From NCBI GenBank assembly GCA_934047225.1, contig OW203989.1, forward strand, positions 14,793,977 through 14,857,976: a DNA stretch of 64,000 bases, read 5' to 3'. A model generated the notes under the pieces. It ran no database searches, was not told where the DNA came from, and worked only from the letters and a program-made list of their open reading frames with translations. Below, piece by piece: positions 45,840 through 57,149 of the stretch. The stretch comes from Ypsolopha sequella. Lineage: Eukaryota > Arthropoda > Insecta > Lepidoptera > Ypsolophidae. Each line of letters starts with the position of its first letter. Positions within the stretch are counted from its first letter, which is position 1. A program made the translations under genes and the position numbers.

Positions 45840-46275
45840 TTTAGGGTTCCTTATCTTAAAATGAAAAAAAAAACAACACTTATAGGATCACTTTTTTCTC
45901 CGTCTGTCAGTCCGTCAGATATGACCCTTTTTCTCGGGTTTCGTGAGAGATATCAAGTGGAAAATAATACATCCTACAGAAGTCTACGGCCCTATAGTAC
46001 TGTTAAATAATAGATCCTTTAAAAGTCTACGGCCCCATACTGCTATTAAATAATACAACCTACAGAAGTCTACGGCCCCATACTGCTATTAAATAATACA
46101 AACTACAGAAGTCTACGGCACCATAATGCTGTTAAATAATACATCCTGCAGAAGTCTACGGCCCCATAGTGCTGTAAAATAATACATCCTTAAGAAGTCT
46201 ACGGCCTCATAGAAGCTTCTAACTCAACGCAAAAATATTTATAGCCCTTTACGTAATCAATTTCATACAAATGTA
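45840..46275 (+). repeat. AGGGTTCCG-family repeat containing a 43-44-bp tandem array
   Basis: Begins TTAGGGTTCCTTATC with CTCCGTCTGTCAGTCCGTC. From 45967 to 46215 a unit of about 43-44 bp (AAGTCTACGGCCCCATACTG, then CTATTAAATAATAC and CTACAG) is repeated six times. Array units are very similar and probably arose by local amplification inside one repeat copy. Confidence 0.8.
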
Positions 46276-46523
46276 CTCACCATGAAAACCTATAAGGTAC
46301 TTCCAGTCAACTTAGAAATTTGAAATTTTGTTGGCTAGTAGGTCTTATAGCACATGTTTAGGAAAAAAAATTTAATTACTTATACTTCATTATTTAAAAA
46401 TATATTTTTGTCCAACTTAATCAGACCTTTTCGAATCATAGAGTTTAATGAATCAAAAGAATCAAGTTAAGTTCGTCTTATATAAGTGCACGTGGGATAA
46501 CCCTGTGTTTTGACACAAAAGAC

Positions 46524-46949
46524 ATGATCTTGCTAAGTTTCTTGCCCTTCTTCTTAGCAAGACTAATCGAATGGGCGGAGGTAGGCATGTATTTATATAT
46601 GTAACCTATTAGTATGTAGTATATAGGATGGGGTTTGGTCGGCCGCCTGGATTCGTGCTGGGGGCTCGGTTGGTGATCATTGAACCTTGTTCCTGGTCCC
46701 TGGCCGGGTCTCCGGTATGGGTTCGGGCGGTTGATTGGATTTTACCTTGTATAATATATATTTTACCTTTCATTTTAATCTTATATATATTGCTACATAA
46801 ATTAAATAAATTATTAATTTAGTTCATGTATATTTATTATTTTATTACATATATTTTTTTAAATTAGATTAAATTTGACGTGTAAAAAGTGTATATATTT
46901 ATATCTGCTTTGCAAAATAAACTATTTGAATTTGAATTTGAATTTGAAC
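46524..46949 (+). repeat. LINE 3' end with (TTTGAA)n tail
   Basis: Starts with the motif TTGCTAAGTTTCTTGCCCTT shared with 8914 and ends in four TTTGAA units at 46925-46949. This is the usual tail of a lepidopteran Jockey/CR1-like LINE. No coding sequence is kept; a 64-codon frame at 46628 is unremarkable. Confidence 0.6.
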
Positions 46950-48095
46950 GGTATGTACGTAACCCTCAGGGCACGAGTTCATATTTACGGCTCATATTCA
47001 CGGCGACTTTTTTTAATCGTTGTCGACCAAACGACGTCGACCCGTCGTTGTTGTCAGCCCACAAAATTAAAATCTTCTATTCCATAGAATTCAAATGTCA
47101 TAACACCAGGACCAATTTTAAGGTTTTCCTTATTGTAAAAGTTAATTATATTATAATATAATATCTGCTAAATATATTTTATTCTACATTTGTTATATGT
47201 TGTTGTTTGCTAGCTTTATTTTTATTTATTTTGTTTTTAGTACTAGAGTATTAAAATTTATGTTTTTTCTTCTTTAACCTTCTTCTTTTTTTATATTTGT
47301 TAAAGTTTTTAGGATTAGTTCACCAATTATCCTGCAATATTTGTGTAATTTTTTATATGCTTTTGATCCGTTATTCGGAGTTAAAACATGGAAAATAAAG
47401 TAATTATTATTGTAAAAGTTATTAGTACTGACTATCACCAGTTTGCGGGACGACAACGATCAAGATGCAGTGTGTTTATGTGAAAATATTTATTTAGCAC
47501 ACATGATTCAAATTACCAAGTAATAACTCATTTTTAAAATACATGTTTTTGAGCAACTCCCATCCAAGTATAAAAAGCTTTGAATATGCTTCTTGTAAAA
47601 AAGACCATTACGCAAGTAGCTTCTAAGTCTTGATTGATGGGACTGCGATGAAAAGAGATTTTAGTAAAAAGCTTTCGCCTGAGCAACTCCAGCATAAAGA
47701 AAATGTCTACAAAGTGGTTGCCTTTACGTATAGTACTATGGCTCCATTATTGTTGTTGTAATCAGCTCTTATATCAAAATAACTTGCGTCTATTTGTATT
47801 ATTCATATATTTATTCATAAGTTTACACTATTTTATTACATAATGAATAGTATCAATAAACTCACATGAGTTTGTCCTGATACTACTACTCATATTCATG
47901 CATGAGATTATGGATTATGCGAACAAAACCAGAAACAAATAAATACTGATATATACTTGCATATAAATTATAATTATACAATAGATGTAGAGAGAAATTG
48001 TTTGTCGAATGGCTGCTGATGCAATGTTACGTAGGTGGTTGTTACAAAAATAATTAAAGGCAAATAATACTCGTACATTTTAGTCGATCTTGACT
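46950..48095. other. Unassigned DNA
   Basis: No gene recognised. Confidence 0.3.
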
Positions 48096-48315
48096 CTAGT
48101 GGGAGAGGGACGGATTCGTGGAAAAGTAGCAAAAAGTAGGTTTTTTATTAATATAAAATGTAGTAAAGTTTAACCAGGTCCTAGATATTGTTAAAACCCA
48201 TCTAATAAAATATAATTGCAGTTCATATGTCATTCTGAATTGTCAAATCAGGAGAATTGGTGTCGAAAAAGACCTCATTTCAATAAATATTTCTATCGAG
48301 CCGAATTTCTCCAAT
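48096..48315 (+). repeat. Dispersed repeat, uninterrupted copy
   Basis: Counterpart of 37995-38535 without the foldback MITE: AGATATTGTTAAAACCCA is directly followed by TCTAATAAAATATA. It acts as the empty-site reference for that insertion. Confidence 0.65.
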
Positions 48316-48980
48316 CGCGTTTCTGTTTTAACAGATCCCTAGAAAAAGATTCCAAAAATAACATACTATTCTATCAAAATAATACATTATTTACTGAAGT
48401 AGATATTATGCAAGTTCTAAAAGTGTAATTTTTTTTTCCGTAGCGCCTTAAAAAGGATAGAAAGCATTATTGTATCTTTAGTTTGCTTTCAGTTTTGAAT
48501 AGGAAGATCCCCAAAGGAAATCAAGTTCAATATGTTTTATGTTCCTATTGTTAACTTTGAATGAGGATTTGGTACTCAAAATGAGGGTGCGAGTGTTTTT
48601 ATGTGTTTCAAAAATAAAACAATTCTTGAAATACGAGTATATACCCCAATGTTATGCCTTTTTCGGTATATACTTAAACTATAAGTACATATTAATATCG
48701 TCTGAAAAAGGCATCAAATTGGAATATATAATTTAAGAATTGTTTGCTACATATAAGATTGTAAATGTATTTGTGTCGTGTTAGGTTTACATGTAAATAT
48801 ATTTGAGGAGCCGAGTGAACCGGAGCGTAGCGAGGCGATCCCTAGCTGTATAGTTGTAACTGAATTATGAAATTCCAAGCCTAGGCTATGAAGCGAGCCA
48901 TGCTAGGCAACTCTCTTGTGGATTGTGTACCGAACGTCGAATCTAAAAACTAAAAATTCTAAAAATATCGGTAAACGAAT
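48316..48980. other. Unassigned DNA
   Basis: 48780-48845 has GTTAGGTTTACATG and GAGCCGAGTGAACCGGAGCG, reminiscent of the foldback MITE core; possibly a decayed fragment. Confidence 0.35.
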
Positions 48981-48984
48981 CATG

Positions 48985-49243
48985 AGATTTAGTGGAAATG
49001 GGTGGGACATCTGGCTAGATGGGAAGACGGACGGTGGACTTAGGCAGTAACAGAATAGCAGCTGAGGAGGAAAGGGTTCAGTGGGTAGACCATTGGCCCG
49101 ATGGCGAGACGATATTGTCAGGGCTGTTGGTGGGCAATGGATGAGGCTGGCGAGAGACCGCGAGACGAAAATGAAGAAGAGGCTTATGCCCAACAGTAGG
49201 AGGATGTGGACTGAATGATGATGATGATGAAGCCTAGTCAGAT
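48985..49243 (+). pseudogene. RTE-clade ORF C-terminus with TGATGA tail
   Basis: Plus-strand reading in two frames gives GRPLARWRDDIVRAVGGQWM, then RLARDRE and, after a shift, EEAYAQQ with a stop, followed by GATGTGGACTGAATGATGATGATGATGA. This is the standard end of lepidopteran RTE endonuclease-reverse transcriptase ORFs (GRP..RW.DD...V.G..WM...R...EEAY.QQ). Upstream stops and the frameshift make it a pseudogene. A 126-codon minus frame here is a shadow. Confidence 0.7.
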
Positions 49244-49270
49244 CATGATACTTATGCCCAATTCTACGAT

Positions 49271-49494
49271 GTGAGGACCACATGCAGGTTAATAAAAATT
49301 CCTATTAGTAAAATTTATACTTGTGATAATCGGCACTTGGTGAAACTTAAAGCCCTCCACGTGTGCAAAAAAGGTAGAAAAATGACCGCCTTAGAAGCAT
49401 TGGAGATCAATAAGCTTATACACAAAAACCAGGAAAACATTTTAAATCAGCAGTTAGAAGTTAATAGATCGCAGCTACTTCATTATTTCAATTA
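49271..49494 (+). pseudogene. Penelope-like endonuclease C-terminal tail
   Basis: The frame 49271-49492 contains LKALHVCKKGRKMTALEALE, then INKLIHKN and ILNQQ. The pattern LH..KKG.K...LEALEI....N...LN.Q is the segment after the GIY-YIG domain in many Penelope-like proteins. The GIY-YIG core itself is not visible upstream. Further on, 49825-49850 reads AAAATCCGAAACCGGTTGG and ACATAAATAAAG, resembling a Penelope terminal region, so the remnant may extend to about 49855. Confidence 0.55.
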
Positions 49495-49859
49495 ATTCCA
49501 TTTAACAATTTAAATTATTATATTTGTATGTCAACTAATTTGACATTTATGCTTATTACAACTCATTTGACATTTAAACCGACATTAGATAAACATAATA
49601 TATTATTGTGGTCAAAATGTAACAGCATTAAAAAAGATCATAGAAAATTCCCCATTTTTCAGGTAATTTTACCGTATGAAATCACTGATGCATTTTCGAC
49701 TTACCTTCTTAATTCTATTTTCTGTCAACATTATCATTGTTTACGTTGCTCAGAGCTAGTGCCTGGAGTCAGTGAAATATTTTAATTAACATCTTCCCTT
49801 GAAATTGGACTAAAATCCGAAACCGGTTGGAAGTTAACATAAATAAAGTGAAACTATAA

Positions 49860-50095
49860 GTTTTTATTCAAGATCCTATAAGTAAACTAGCATAACTTTC
49901 TGAATATAATTTGGCGCCATTGTAAACCTGTACAGTTAGTTCCAGAGACTGGTGACAGTTCATTCACTGTTTTAAAAATGTACTTAAAACGAATTTATTG
50001 TTCAGGTCCGTTTTCTTGATTGTCACACCTGTTGATAAGTTATTGTATTTGGCTTGGCGATGGCCGTTTGTGCGAAGAAATAATATATTGAAGTA
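49860..50095. other. Unassigned DNA
   Basis: No recognised feature. Confidence 0.3.
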
Positions 50096-50097
50096 GT

Positions 50098-50345
50098 ACA
50101 GGACGAAAGAACTTTTGTTCGATGGTTATTTGTTTGAAAGTGCCAAAGAACGATGTAAAGAATTTTATCCCTATTGACCTATGATACTTTGTTTGGTTGG
50201 ACAAATTTTATCCCTATCACCCTATAATACTTCGTTCTATGACACTTTTGAACAAACGACCATCAAACAAGTCCTTTTGGCCTGTAGTTCTTCGATGTAT
50301 AATACTTTCGCACAAAGGACCATCGCAAAAAAACTTTTCAAACAA
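50098..50345. repeat. Inverted and duplicated arm, about 60 bp
   Basis: The arm 50098-50162 (ACGAAAGAACTTTTGTTCG, then GATGGTTATTTGTTTG) is inverted at 50226-50287 (CGTTCTATGACACTTTTGAAC, then GACCATCAAACAAG). A second inverted copy follows at 50290-50345. The arms are imperfect. Origin unknown; it could be a MITE or a locally rearranged repeat. Confidence 0.6.
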
Positions 50346-50489
50346 ACGCACTTCGCAAGTTTTAATTTCGACCTTATGTTAGAGACTTCTTTTATCTCAC
50401 AGTATTTTTCTTAACCGCCAGCAAATGGTAAGTAAACTAATACTATGTTATGTACGCAAATTCCCAAAAACTTATTGATGCATCCTCGA

Positions 50490-50530
50490 TCGGCATAGTT
50501 CGAACCCGGGTCCCGCGAGCCTGCCACTTA
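50490..50530 (-). repeat. tRNA-like SINE head fragment
   Basis: The reverse complement reads GGACCCGGGTTCGAACTATG, with a B-box-like GGTTCGAAC. Only this patch is clear. Confidence 0.35.
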
Positions 50531-51555
50531 TTGATTACAGTTGGTGTTAAAAGTTAAAATAAAACAACCGAAAACCTTAAACAATAAACGAACAACCAAA
50601 AAAAGTTATTAAATATTGAGAAATCTTGAATTTCAGTATTTACCTCCAAGGAGCTATCAGCCAACAAATCTAAGAAAATAGATATTTGGCTGATCGTAGA
50701 TGAAATAGCAACAAAAAACTTTGACGTTGTCCGTAAAATACCCACCCAAAGAGATTGCTTTCAGATAATGATGCTGCTTTTATTTTTGGATAAATAATGA
50801 CATTCTTACTCGTATTTTTTGTAAAGAATGTTTCAAATGTGTAGGTACCAAACCAATGATATTAGAAGAAAGTGTAGATAGGTTACAGGCGATATGCGAG
50901 TGGAACGTTAAAACTTGGGTAATTTGCCAACCCGAACTCAGTATTGCGTCGGCGTAAGTGCACGACGGACGTTGCAAGGAACGACGCACAGCAACATATA
51001 GGTCTTGTGTCTTTTTCCGCTCGCGATAATTATGACTTCCACGTGTCAATGTGACATTGAAATACTTCGTAATTGACTAAATGCTGTGTGCCGTTTTAGA
51101 AGTTCGTTTCTTGTGTAGGTAACCTATTTTCACTTTCTTCTAATATAAAAGTACCCAACGCTGTGTTTTTCATGTTGATTTTTGTTATTTGCATTTTTTT
51201 ACACTTCACTCTGTGAGGTCCTTGAGATAAGCTGTTGGCAATATGCCATTTAGTAATATTTTGAAATCATACAAAAATATTGCGGGGCTTTATTTACTAT
51301 TTAATAACTTTATTAACCAACAAACTTAAATAACAAATAGGTACTTGAAATAATAATTAAAAAATATACAAATAATAATAATTCCTAAAAATTAAAAAAT
51401 CTAGCTAAAATCGCTGTCATCGCAGGGAAGAGTACCCGGGACACTAGCGGCATTTACTATTTATGTTTCATGCATAACTACAAAGTTTATCTTTACTTGA
51501 GAAAAAATATTCAAAATAGATTCTGATTAATAATGATGATAATGAAGTGAACATA
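50531..51555. other. Unassigned DNA
   Basis: No gene recognised. 51290-51440 is AT-rich and ends in a GC patch (ATCGCTGTCATCGCAGGGAAG), possibly a repeat edge. Confidence 0.3.
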
Positions 51556-51559
51556 ATAA

Positions 51560-51790
51560 CCCAACCATCCATCTATCAGCTGCGTGTTCGTCTACTGCTG
51601 GACATAGGCCTCTCCAAGATTTCGCCACTCTTGACGGTCCTCCGTCCAATTCATCCAGCCGCCACCCGTCCTTCAGGTCGTCGATACAGAGCGGGCACGA
51701 GGTCGGCCTACGCTTACTGTACGTGGATAGCCTGCTCCATAGCTCGTTTGGTTTTGAAAGTATACACCATAACGGCATGAATCCCTGCAA
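51560..51790 (-). pseudogene. RTE-clade ORF C-terminus
   Basis: On the minus strand the frames give DDLKDGWRLDELD and, after a shift, NWTEDRQEWRNLGEAYVQQ with a stop. This is the end of an RTE-type reverse transcriptase ORF (W...A.DR..WR.LGEAYVQQ). On the plus strand it appears as the familiar CTACTGCTGGACATAGGCCTC. It is frameshifted, so inactive. Other frames here are shadows. Confidence 0.7.
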
Positions 51791-51794
51791 AAAG

Positions 51795-52030
51795 GTTTCA
51801 GAGGTATTTCCGAGTATGGGCTATGAAAACGTTTCAGGGACGATTATTATTCCAGCGTGATGGGAAGTGACTGGTGAGGAGTTCATCAGGGACAAAATGG
51901 ACACACAGCTAAACGTGTCTTCCGAAGCCAGCAAACCACGGATTAAGCACAAAGCCCAAACCGGACTCAAAATTTGCCCACCAAGAGATTCAAACCCGCG
52001 ACCTCCAAATAACTCGCCTTGAACTACTGA
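51795..52030 (-). repeat. SINE-like remnant
   Basis: The reverse complement contains GGTCGCGGGTTTGAATCTC, a B-box-like motif, near 51990-52015. The rest, including GTGTTAATCC-like and CACGTTTAGCTGTGTGTCC pieces, has the feel of lepidopteran SINE bodies. Boundaries are not defined. Confidence 0.4.
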
Positions 52031-52364
52031 TAAGTCTACAGAGGGGTTTTAACAGTACACTAACTTGACTCTCACATCGCCTATTACTTGTACCGAAAAT
52101 AAATTGGAGTGTAGCGAAGTCATCGCAGACGGGGGTTTGTCTAATGGCGCGCGTCAATGGCCTCGATCTCTGCTGTGATTGCTGGCTTCTTTCGCTTTGC
52201 TGCTGATGACAACCTCTATTTTACCCTTAAGGATATTTTAGAGTAACCACACTACAAATTGGATTTTCTTATTAGGTTTCCGTAGCTAAGAGACAAAAAA
52301 GGATGTATTACATATTTTGAGACTCGGCTGTCAATTCGTTGAGATGATACGATGCCACAGCCTC
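52031..52364. other. Unassigned DNA left of copy B
   Basis: No recognised feature. Confidence 0.3.
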
Positions 52365-53731
52365 TAAGGGGAACGAAAATACAAACAGAAATAAAATGTC
52401 AGCTTTCGGATGATTTTGTTGCAATAATTAGGTTACGTATAGCCATAAAAAAAATACATGTTTTTGGTTGAACTTTAAGGTATTCATTTTCCACAAACCA
52501 CGTTAATCGATTCATATTTGTACTGTCAATGAATTTTTTTGTAACCCTCTATTGCACACTTCTTATCGATTTTGTTTCAGGTATCGCTTTCGCGATTTTG
52601 TTGGTTTTTTTTTAATAAAATTAGTGTGAATGATATCTATTCATTTTCCAAATACCACGTTATTCGGGTCAAAAAAGCAACCCCTTTTTCCAAAAATACG
52701 TAAATCCACTGATGCAGTCAGCGGCAGCAAGATATTGTCAGTCTACGCCTAGCGTTGGCGCCCGTAAGACGTGGAACCTGTGCCCTTTTTTGCAAGCTAT
52801 AAATATCTCCCAAAACTACTTCAAAACGCATTGAAATTAATTTTATAAAGTAATATTTCGAGGAGCATCATATTCCTGCTGTTAAAAACTCAACAAAATA
52901 TGCGTATGAGTGATTTAGCTACATCGTGCCATAGTCATAACAACAAAACTGAATGAATTTGGAATGAATTCATACTTTTATGCGGGAAAATAATATATGT
53001 TACTCTAAAAGAATAATTTTGTGATCGTTATCGAAACCCAAATTAATTTACTTATACTTACTGAGATCTGTAACAAAGGTCAATGACCTTTTCGTGAAAT
53101 TACCCTCTAGTATTGGCTCACCATTTCAGGTTCAATAAGTGAAGTTTTTTGCAAATTATATAGGTACACTTACTTGGGATAAATCGCCAAGCATTTAAAA
53201 TATAGAAATTTATTTTGAAATATTTACAGTGCATGGCAAAATTATTAGATCGTAGATAATCCTGTCGGTACATGTTCAGGTTCTGTTACGCAAAATGAAA
53301 ACAATGAAACTCTTTTAGGGTTAATTTGTTATCCCTATGTTTGTCTGTCTGTCCGTTTGTCTAGACAATTTTTTCTGGGTAAAATTAATAAATACCAATA
53401 TAAACGGCCCTCTATTGAGCTGTAAAAACATACTTTTGACGTTTTTATTTATATTACGTTTTAGGTTTTTACGTTTTTTTTTTTACGTTTTTCATACAAA
53501 TTTTCTCACTATGAAAATGTAGGGATGAACACTTGAGATAATATTTTGCATTTAAAAGTCAACACAGAAAGGAATTGTTGAACAAATAATGTAAAAAATA
53601 TGAAAACCATGTTGTTCTATTCTAAAGGAATTAATTATCTACTGTTCAATGTGGCGATAGCTTTGTTTATTTTTTTCCTTGAATTATTTTTTACTAAGAT
53701 AACAAATAGTTTAATACAAGGTTTTCCTTAA

Positions 53732-54477
53732 GAGGTCCCTTTACCTCCGTATTTTTCTTAAAATTCATACAATAGGTATAAACCTAATGTGAAGTCTACA
53801 GCTTATTTTCTTCATATCTTTTTTCATGAGTATATTCTAGTGACATCTAACTACGTCTCTATACAGCCCAAAAAGCAAAATTTGATAAAACACCATCGTA
53901 ATAGCTGTCAGGATATCGTCAATATTGCCTCGTTTTTACACAAAGTTTAACAAGTTTGTATATTTTTATCTATACTGGAAATAAAAAATAGAGAAATACA
54001 GGCGTCGTTCATGTTAATATGACTAAGTTTACACACTTTGCTAAGTATAAACAATTACCGTTTCATGGAAAACTGTTTTGACCTGAAACCATTTCACAAA
54101 TTCAATTAACTTATTTTGAATATCTTGTCATCTTGCACTTCTTGATGAGAAATACAATTTCAATAAGTAAAAATACAACTTTTAGTTAAGAAAACTTATA
54201 GTTAAAAGTCTGCTGTATGCATTAACATATTTTTAATTATATTACAATAGTAATAAAATAATTGGCTTATCCGTCGTCCTGATACCAGCCGTAAATTTCT
54301 AAAATAATCTGATATCACGCTTATGGAAAACCCAATTATTTTGAAGATACCATAATATCATTAAAATATGTTTATGCATTTAGCAAACTTTTAACAATAA
54401 ATTGTCTTAGCTAAAAGTTGTACTTTACCGTTATAATTATTTCTTAATATTTTGTTACAAATTCGGAGAAATAGCCC
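53732..54477 (+). mobile_element. TTAA-flanked insert at the palindrome centre (copy B)
   Basis: Same insert and same flanks as 24675-25453: TTAA at 53728-53731 and 54478-54481, bordered by AAGGTTTTCC and GGAAAACCTT. Its presence in both copies dates it before their separation. Confidence 0.7.
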
Positions 54478-55878
54478 TTAAGGAAAACCTTGTATGAAAA
54501 TATTTGTTATCTTTGTAACAAAGAAAAAAAAATAATAAACAAAGCTATCGCCACATTGAACAAACAGTAAATTATTAATCCCTTTAGAATAGAAAGATAT
54601 GGTTTTATATTTTTTACATTATTTGTTCTACAGTTCCTTTCTGTGCTTTCTTTCAAATGCAAAATATTATGTGAAGTGTTGATCTCTATATTTTCATAAG
54701 GAGAAAATTTGTATGAAAAAGTTAAACAAAAGGCCATAAAAACGTTGTAATATGTATATTTTACAGGGCTGTAAATATTAGCATTTATTGATTTTACCCA
54801 GAAAAATTGCCTAGACAAACGGACAAACAGACAAATATAGGGACAACAAATTAATCCTAAAAGAGTTTTGTTTTTTCATTTTGCGTAAAGGGACCTGAAC
54901 ATTTCAAACTATGACTATTTGTAAACTATTTGTTGCGCAACTCTGAATAGTCATGCTATTGATAAAGTCAAAAATAAACCTTGAAATGCTGTTACATCAG
55001 GAAGAAAAATAAAAACCCAATTTATGAGCAATTTTTTGTAATTAGGTTAGTTCGATACCACACCCTGAAAAAAAATGTCCTATGTTAGTTTTGCAAATTG
55101 TCTTAGATAACGGCTCATCAAATATTGTTTTTCAAATGATCTGGCAATTTCTGTGTATTACTTTTGAAAAAAAAGTTATTGCTATTTTACTACCAAAGAA
55201 GCTGCGTATTTTTTAAAATAATTAGAATTTAGAATAAAAGAGTGGCGGGCAGTAAAAATATTTGACGTTCATTAGAAATGCCATTTAACACGCGTTAGAG
55301 TGAGATAAATAGTGACGCTATTTAAAATGAGTTGGAATGAGATAGTAACGCAGTTAAACGTAGTTGAATGAGAGAGGCATAATTGATATAGGCTACAGTG
55401 AGATAGATAGTGACGTGGTGCATTCCTTCTGAGAATATTTGTTAGTTTCCACTTTTTGTAATAACAACTTTAGTAAAAAAAAATTGTAAGGAAATTTTTG
55501 GTCCAATTTATTTTCCCGCAAGTGTAAAACCAGCTGAACGGGCGAAAAATATTTAAAGCATGGGTAATGGTGACAATTAACCGTCACGATATTATTATGT
55601 ATCTCTAAAGGAGTATCTGAAATGTTCCGAGTGTCAACTGATAAATCAAACACTCAAAAAACCATAATCAAAAAACCATAATAAATTTACGTTCCGACGT
55701 GATAGCAAGTAGGATCAATGCCGTGTGACGATGATCGAAATACACTAATAAATTAGATAAAATAAAATACGTATTACTTTTGACCCTGCCTCGTCCACTC
55801 TATTCGTATTTTTGCTATGGTGACGCAAGCTTAGAGACCGGGACGAATTTCCCCCCGCGCGCTATCGTAAAATAGAAT

Positions 55879-56501
55879 CCCATCAAAAACATAAAATGTA
55901 CAAAAATGTCAAGTCTCGCAATGCAATCTTTCCACCGTAAAAAGTTGTGAGATCTTATGTAAAGCCAAGTCTGTTATTTTAGTTTGTATGGAAGCATTTT
56001 TTCATTTTATTTAGTATGGGAGCACCTATTTAACAAATTTATCATTAATTGTTTCCTAATTAGTTACCTACCAACATTAAGTGACTGTATTAATAGAAGT
56101 CATCTTTATTTCTATAATAAAATATAGAGACTTCGCAATCGCACAGCAACATATATAGGTACAACATATCTACCTAATACCAATTTATTAGCAATTTGAG
56201 AAGATGTTTCTACACATCAGCGCTTTATTTGTGCTCTGCGATTGCCAAGTCACTATATTTTATTAGAGAAATAAAGATGACTAATATTAATACAGTCGCT
56301 TAATGTTGGTAGGTAACTAATTAGGAAACAATTAATGATAAATTTGTTAAATAGGTGCTCCCATACTAACTAAAATGAAAAGGTGCTTCCATACAAACTA
56401 AAATAACAGACTTGGCTTTACATAAGATCTCACAACTTTTTACGGTGGAAAGATTGCATTGCGAGACTTGACATTTTTGTACATTTTATGTTTTTGATGG
56501 G
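55879..56501. mobile_element. Foldback MITE with arms of about 270 bp
   Basis: Ends CCCATCAAAAACATAAAATG and CATTTTATGTTTTTGATGGG. The arms (55879-56150 and about 56231-56501) pair nearly perfectly, including GTTGTGAGATCTTATG and AATGTTGGTAGGTAACTAAT, around a loop of about 80 bp. No ORF. It is the first piece of the 3.1-kb insertion in copy B. The high arm identity suggests recent origin or arm conversion. Confidence 0.85.
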
Positions 56502-56592
56502 ATCTCATTTCTTTTTGTAGGTAGTCCTCCTTTTTTTCTTCTCGGGTAATATTTCTTGCACGTCAGCTACGGATTTTCTTAAAGCCCACTCC

Positions 56593-56880
56593 CTTTTACT
56601 GATCATTTGGACATACTCCAGAGAAACTAGTATCGGAAAGGAGCACTTCATAATGACCACCTAAGAAACTACCAGAGAATTGTAAACGTTTCACTGGCGT
56701 CCCAGGATCGCCACCAAATGATCCTCTCAAATGGCCATTTTCGTAAACCTCGAAAGTAAATGTATACAAAGAAGCGGCTGCCATAAGTTCAGATGCGGAA
56801 CCGTAGGTGGTAGTTTTCATCATTGCTGTCGAGTACAGGTCAGCGTTAATGTGTCTCCACGCTCGTCACACGTATAAAGT
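56593..56880 (-). pseudogene. OTU-like cysteine protease fragment
   Basis: The minus frame, open from a TGA near 56870 to TGA at the 3' end (56596), reads WRHINADLYSTAMMKTTTYG, then SASELMAAASLY, FEVYENG, KRLQFSG and GGHYEVLL. The pattern TYG...EL.AAA.LY, followed by F.VY and then FSG...GHY(D/E)V, is that of the C-terminal half of OTU deubiquitinase-type domains, in which GHY supplies the catalytic His. The Cys-bearing N-terminal half is not visible. OTU domains occur in several insect transposable elements, so a mobile origin is likely in this context. The family call is tentative. Confidence 0.5.
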
Positions 56881-57149
56881 TTGCATTTCATCCCAATGCA
56901 CTACCACATACTCGACTACCACAAACCCAATGTCATAATATTTCTTTTGACCGTGAAGTGAAAGGCAGGCTTGTCAGTCTAAACCACAGAGTTATTATGT
57001 CTAAACCTGGTCTTTATTCAATGACACACGAGTACATAGACATTTCAATATATCTACATCATAGAGGATGCATATATACAAATAATACAACATTAGCCGC
57101 TTTATTTTTCCTGTAAGCTTTACTGGATACATAGTCTTTTACCTTGATT

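Noticed and set aside
48903..49283. 126-codon minus frame
   Set aside because: Antisense to the RTE C-terminal remnant.
49271..49785. Possible host exon
   Set aside because: The recognisable segment fits a Penelope-like C-terminus, and the surrounding sequence has element-like ends.
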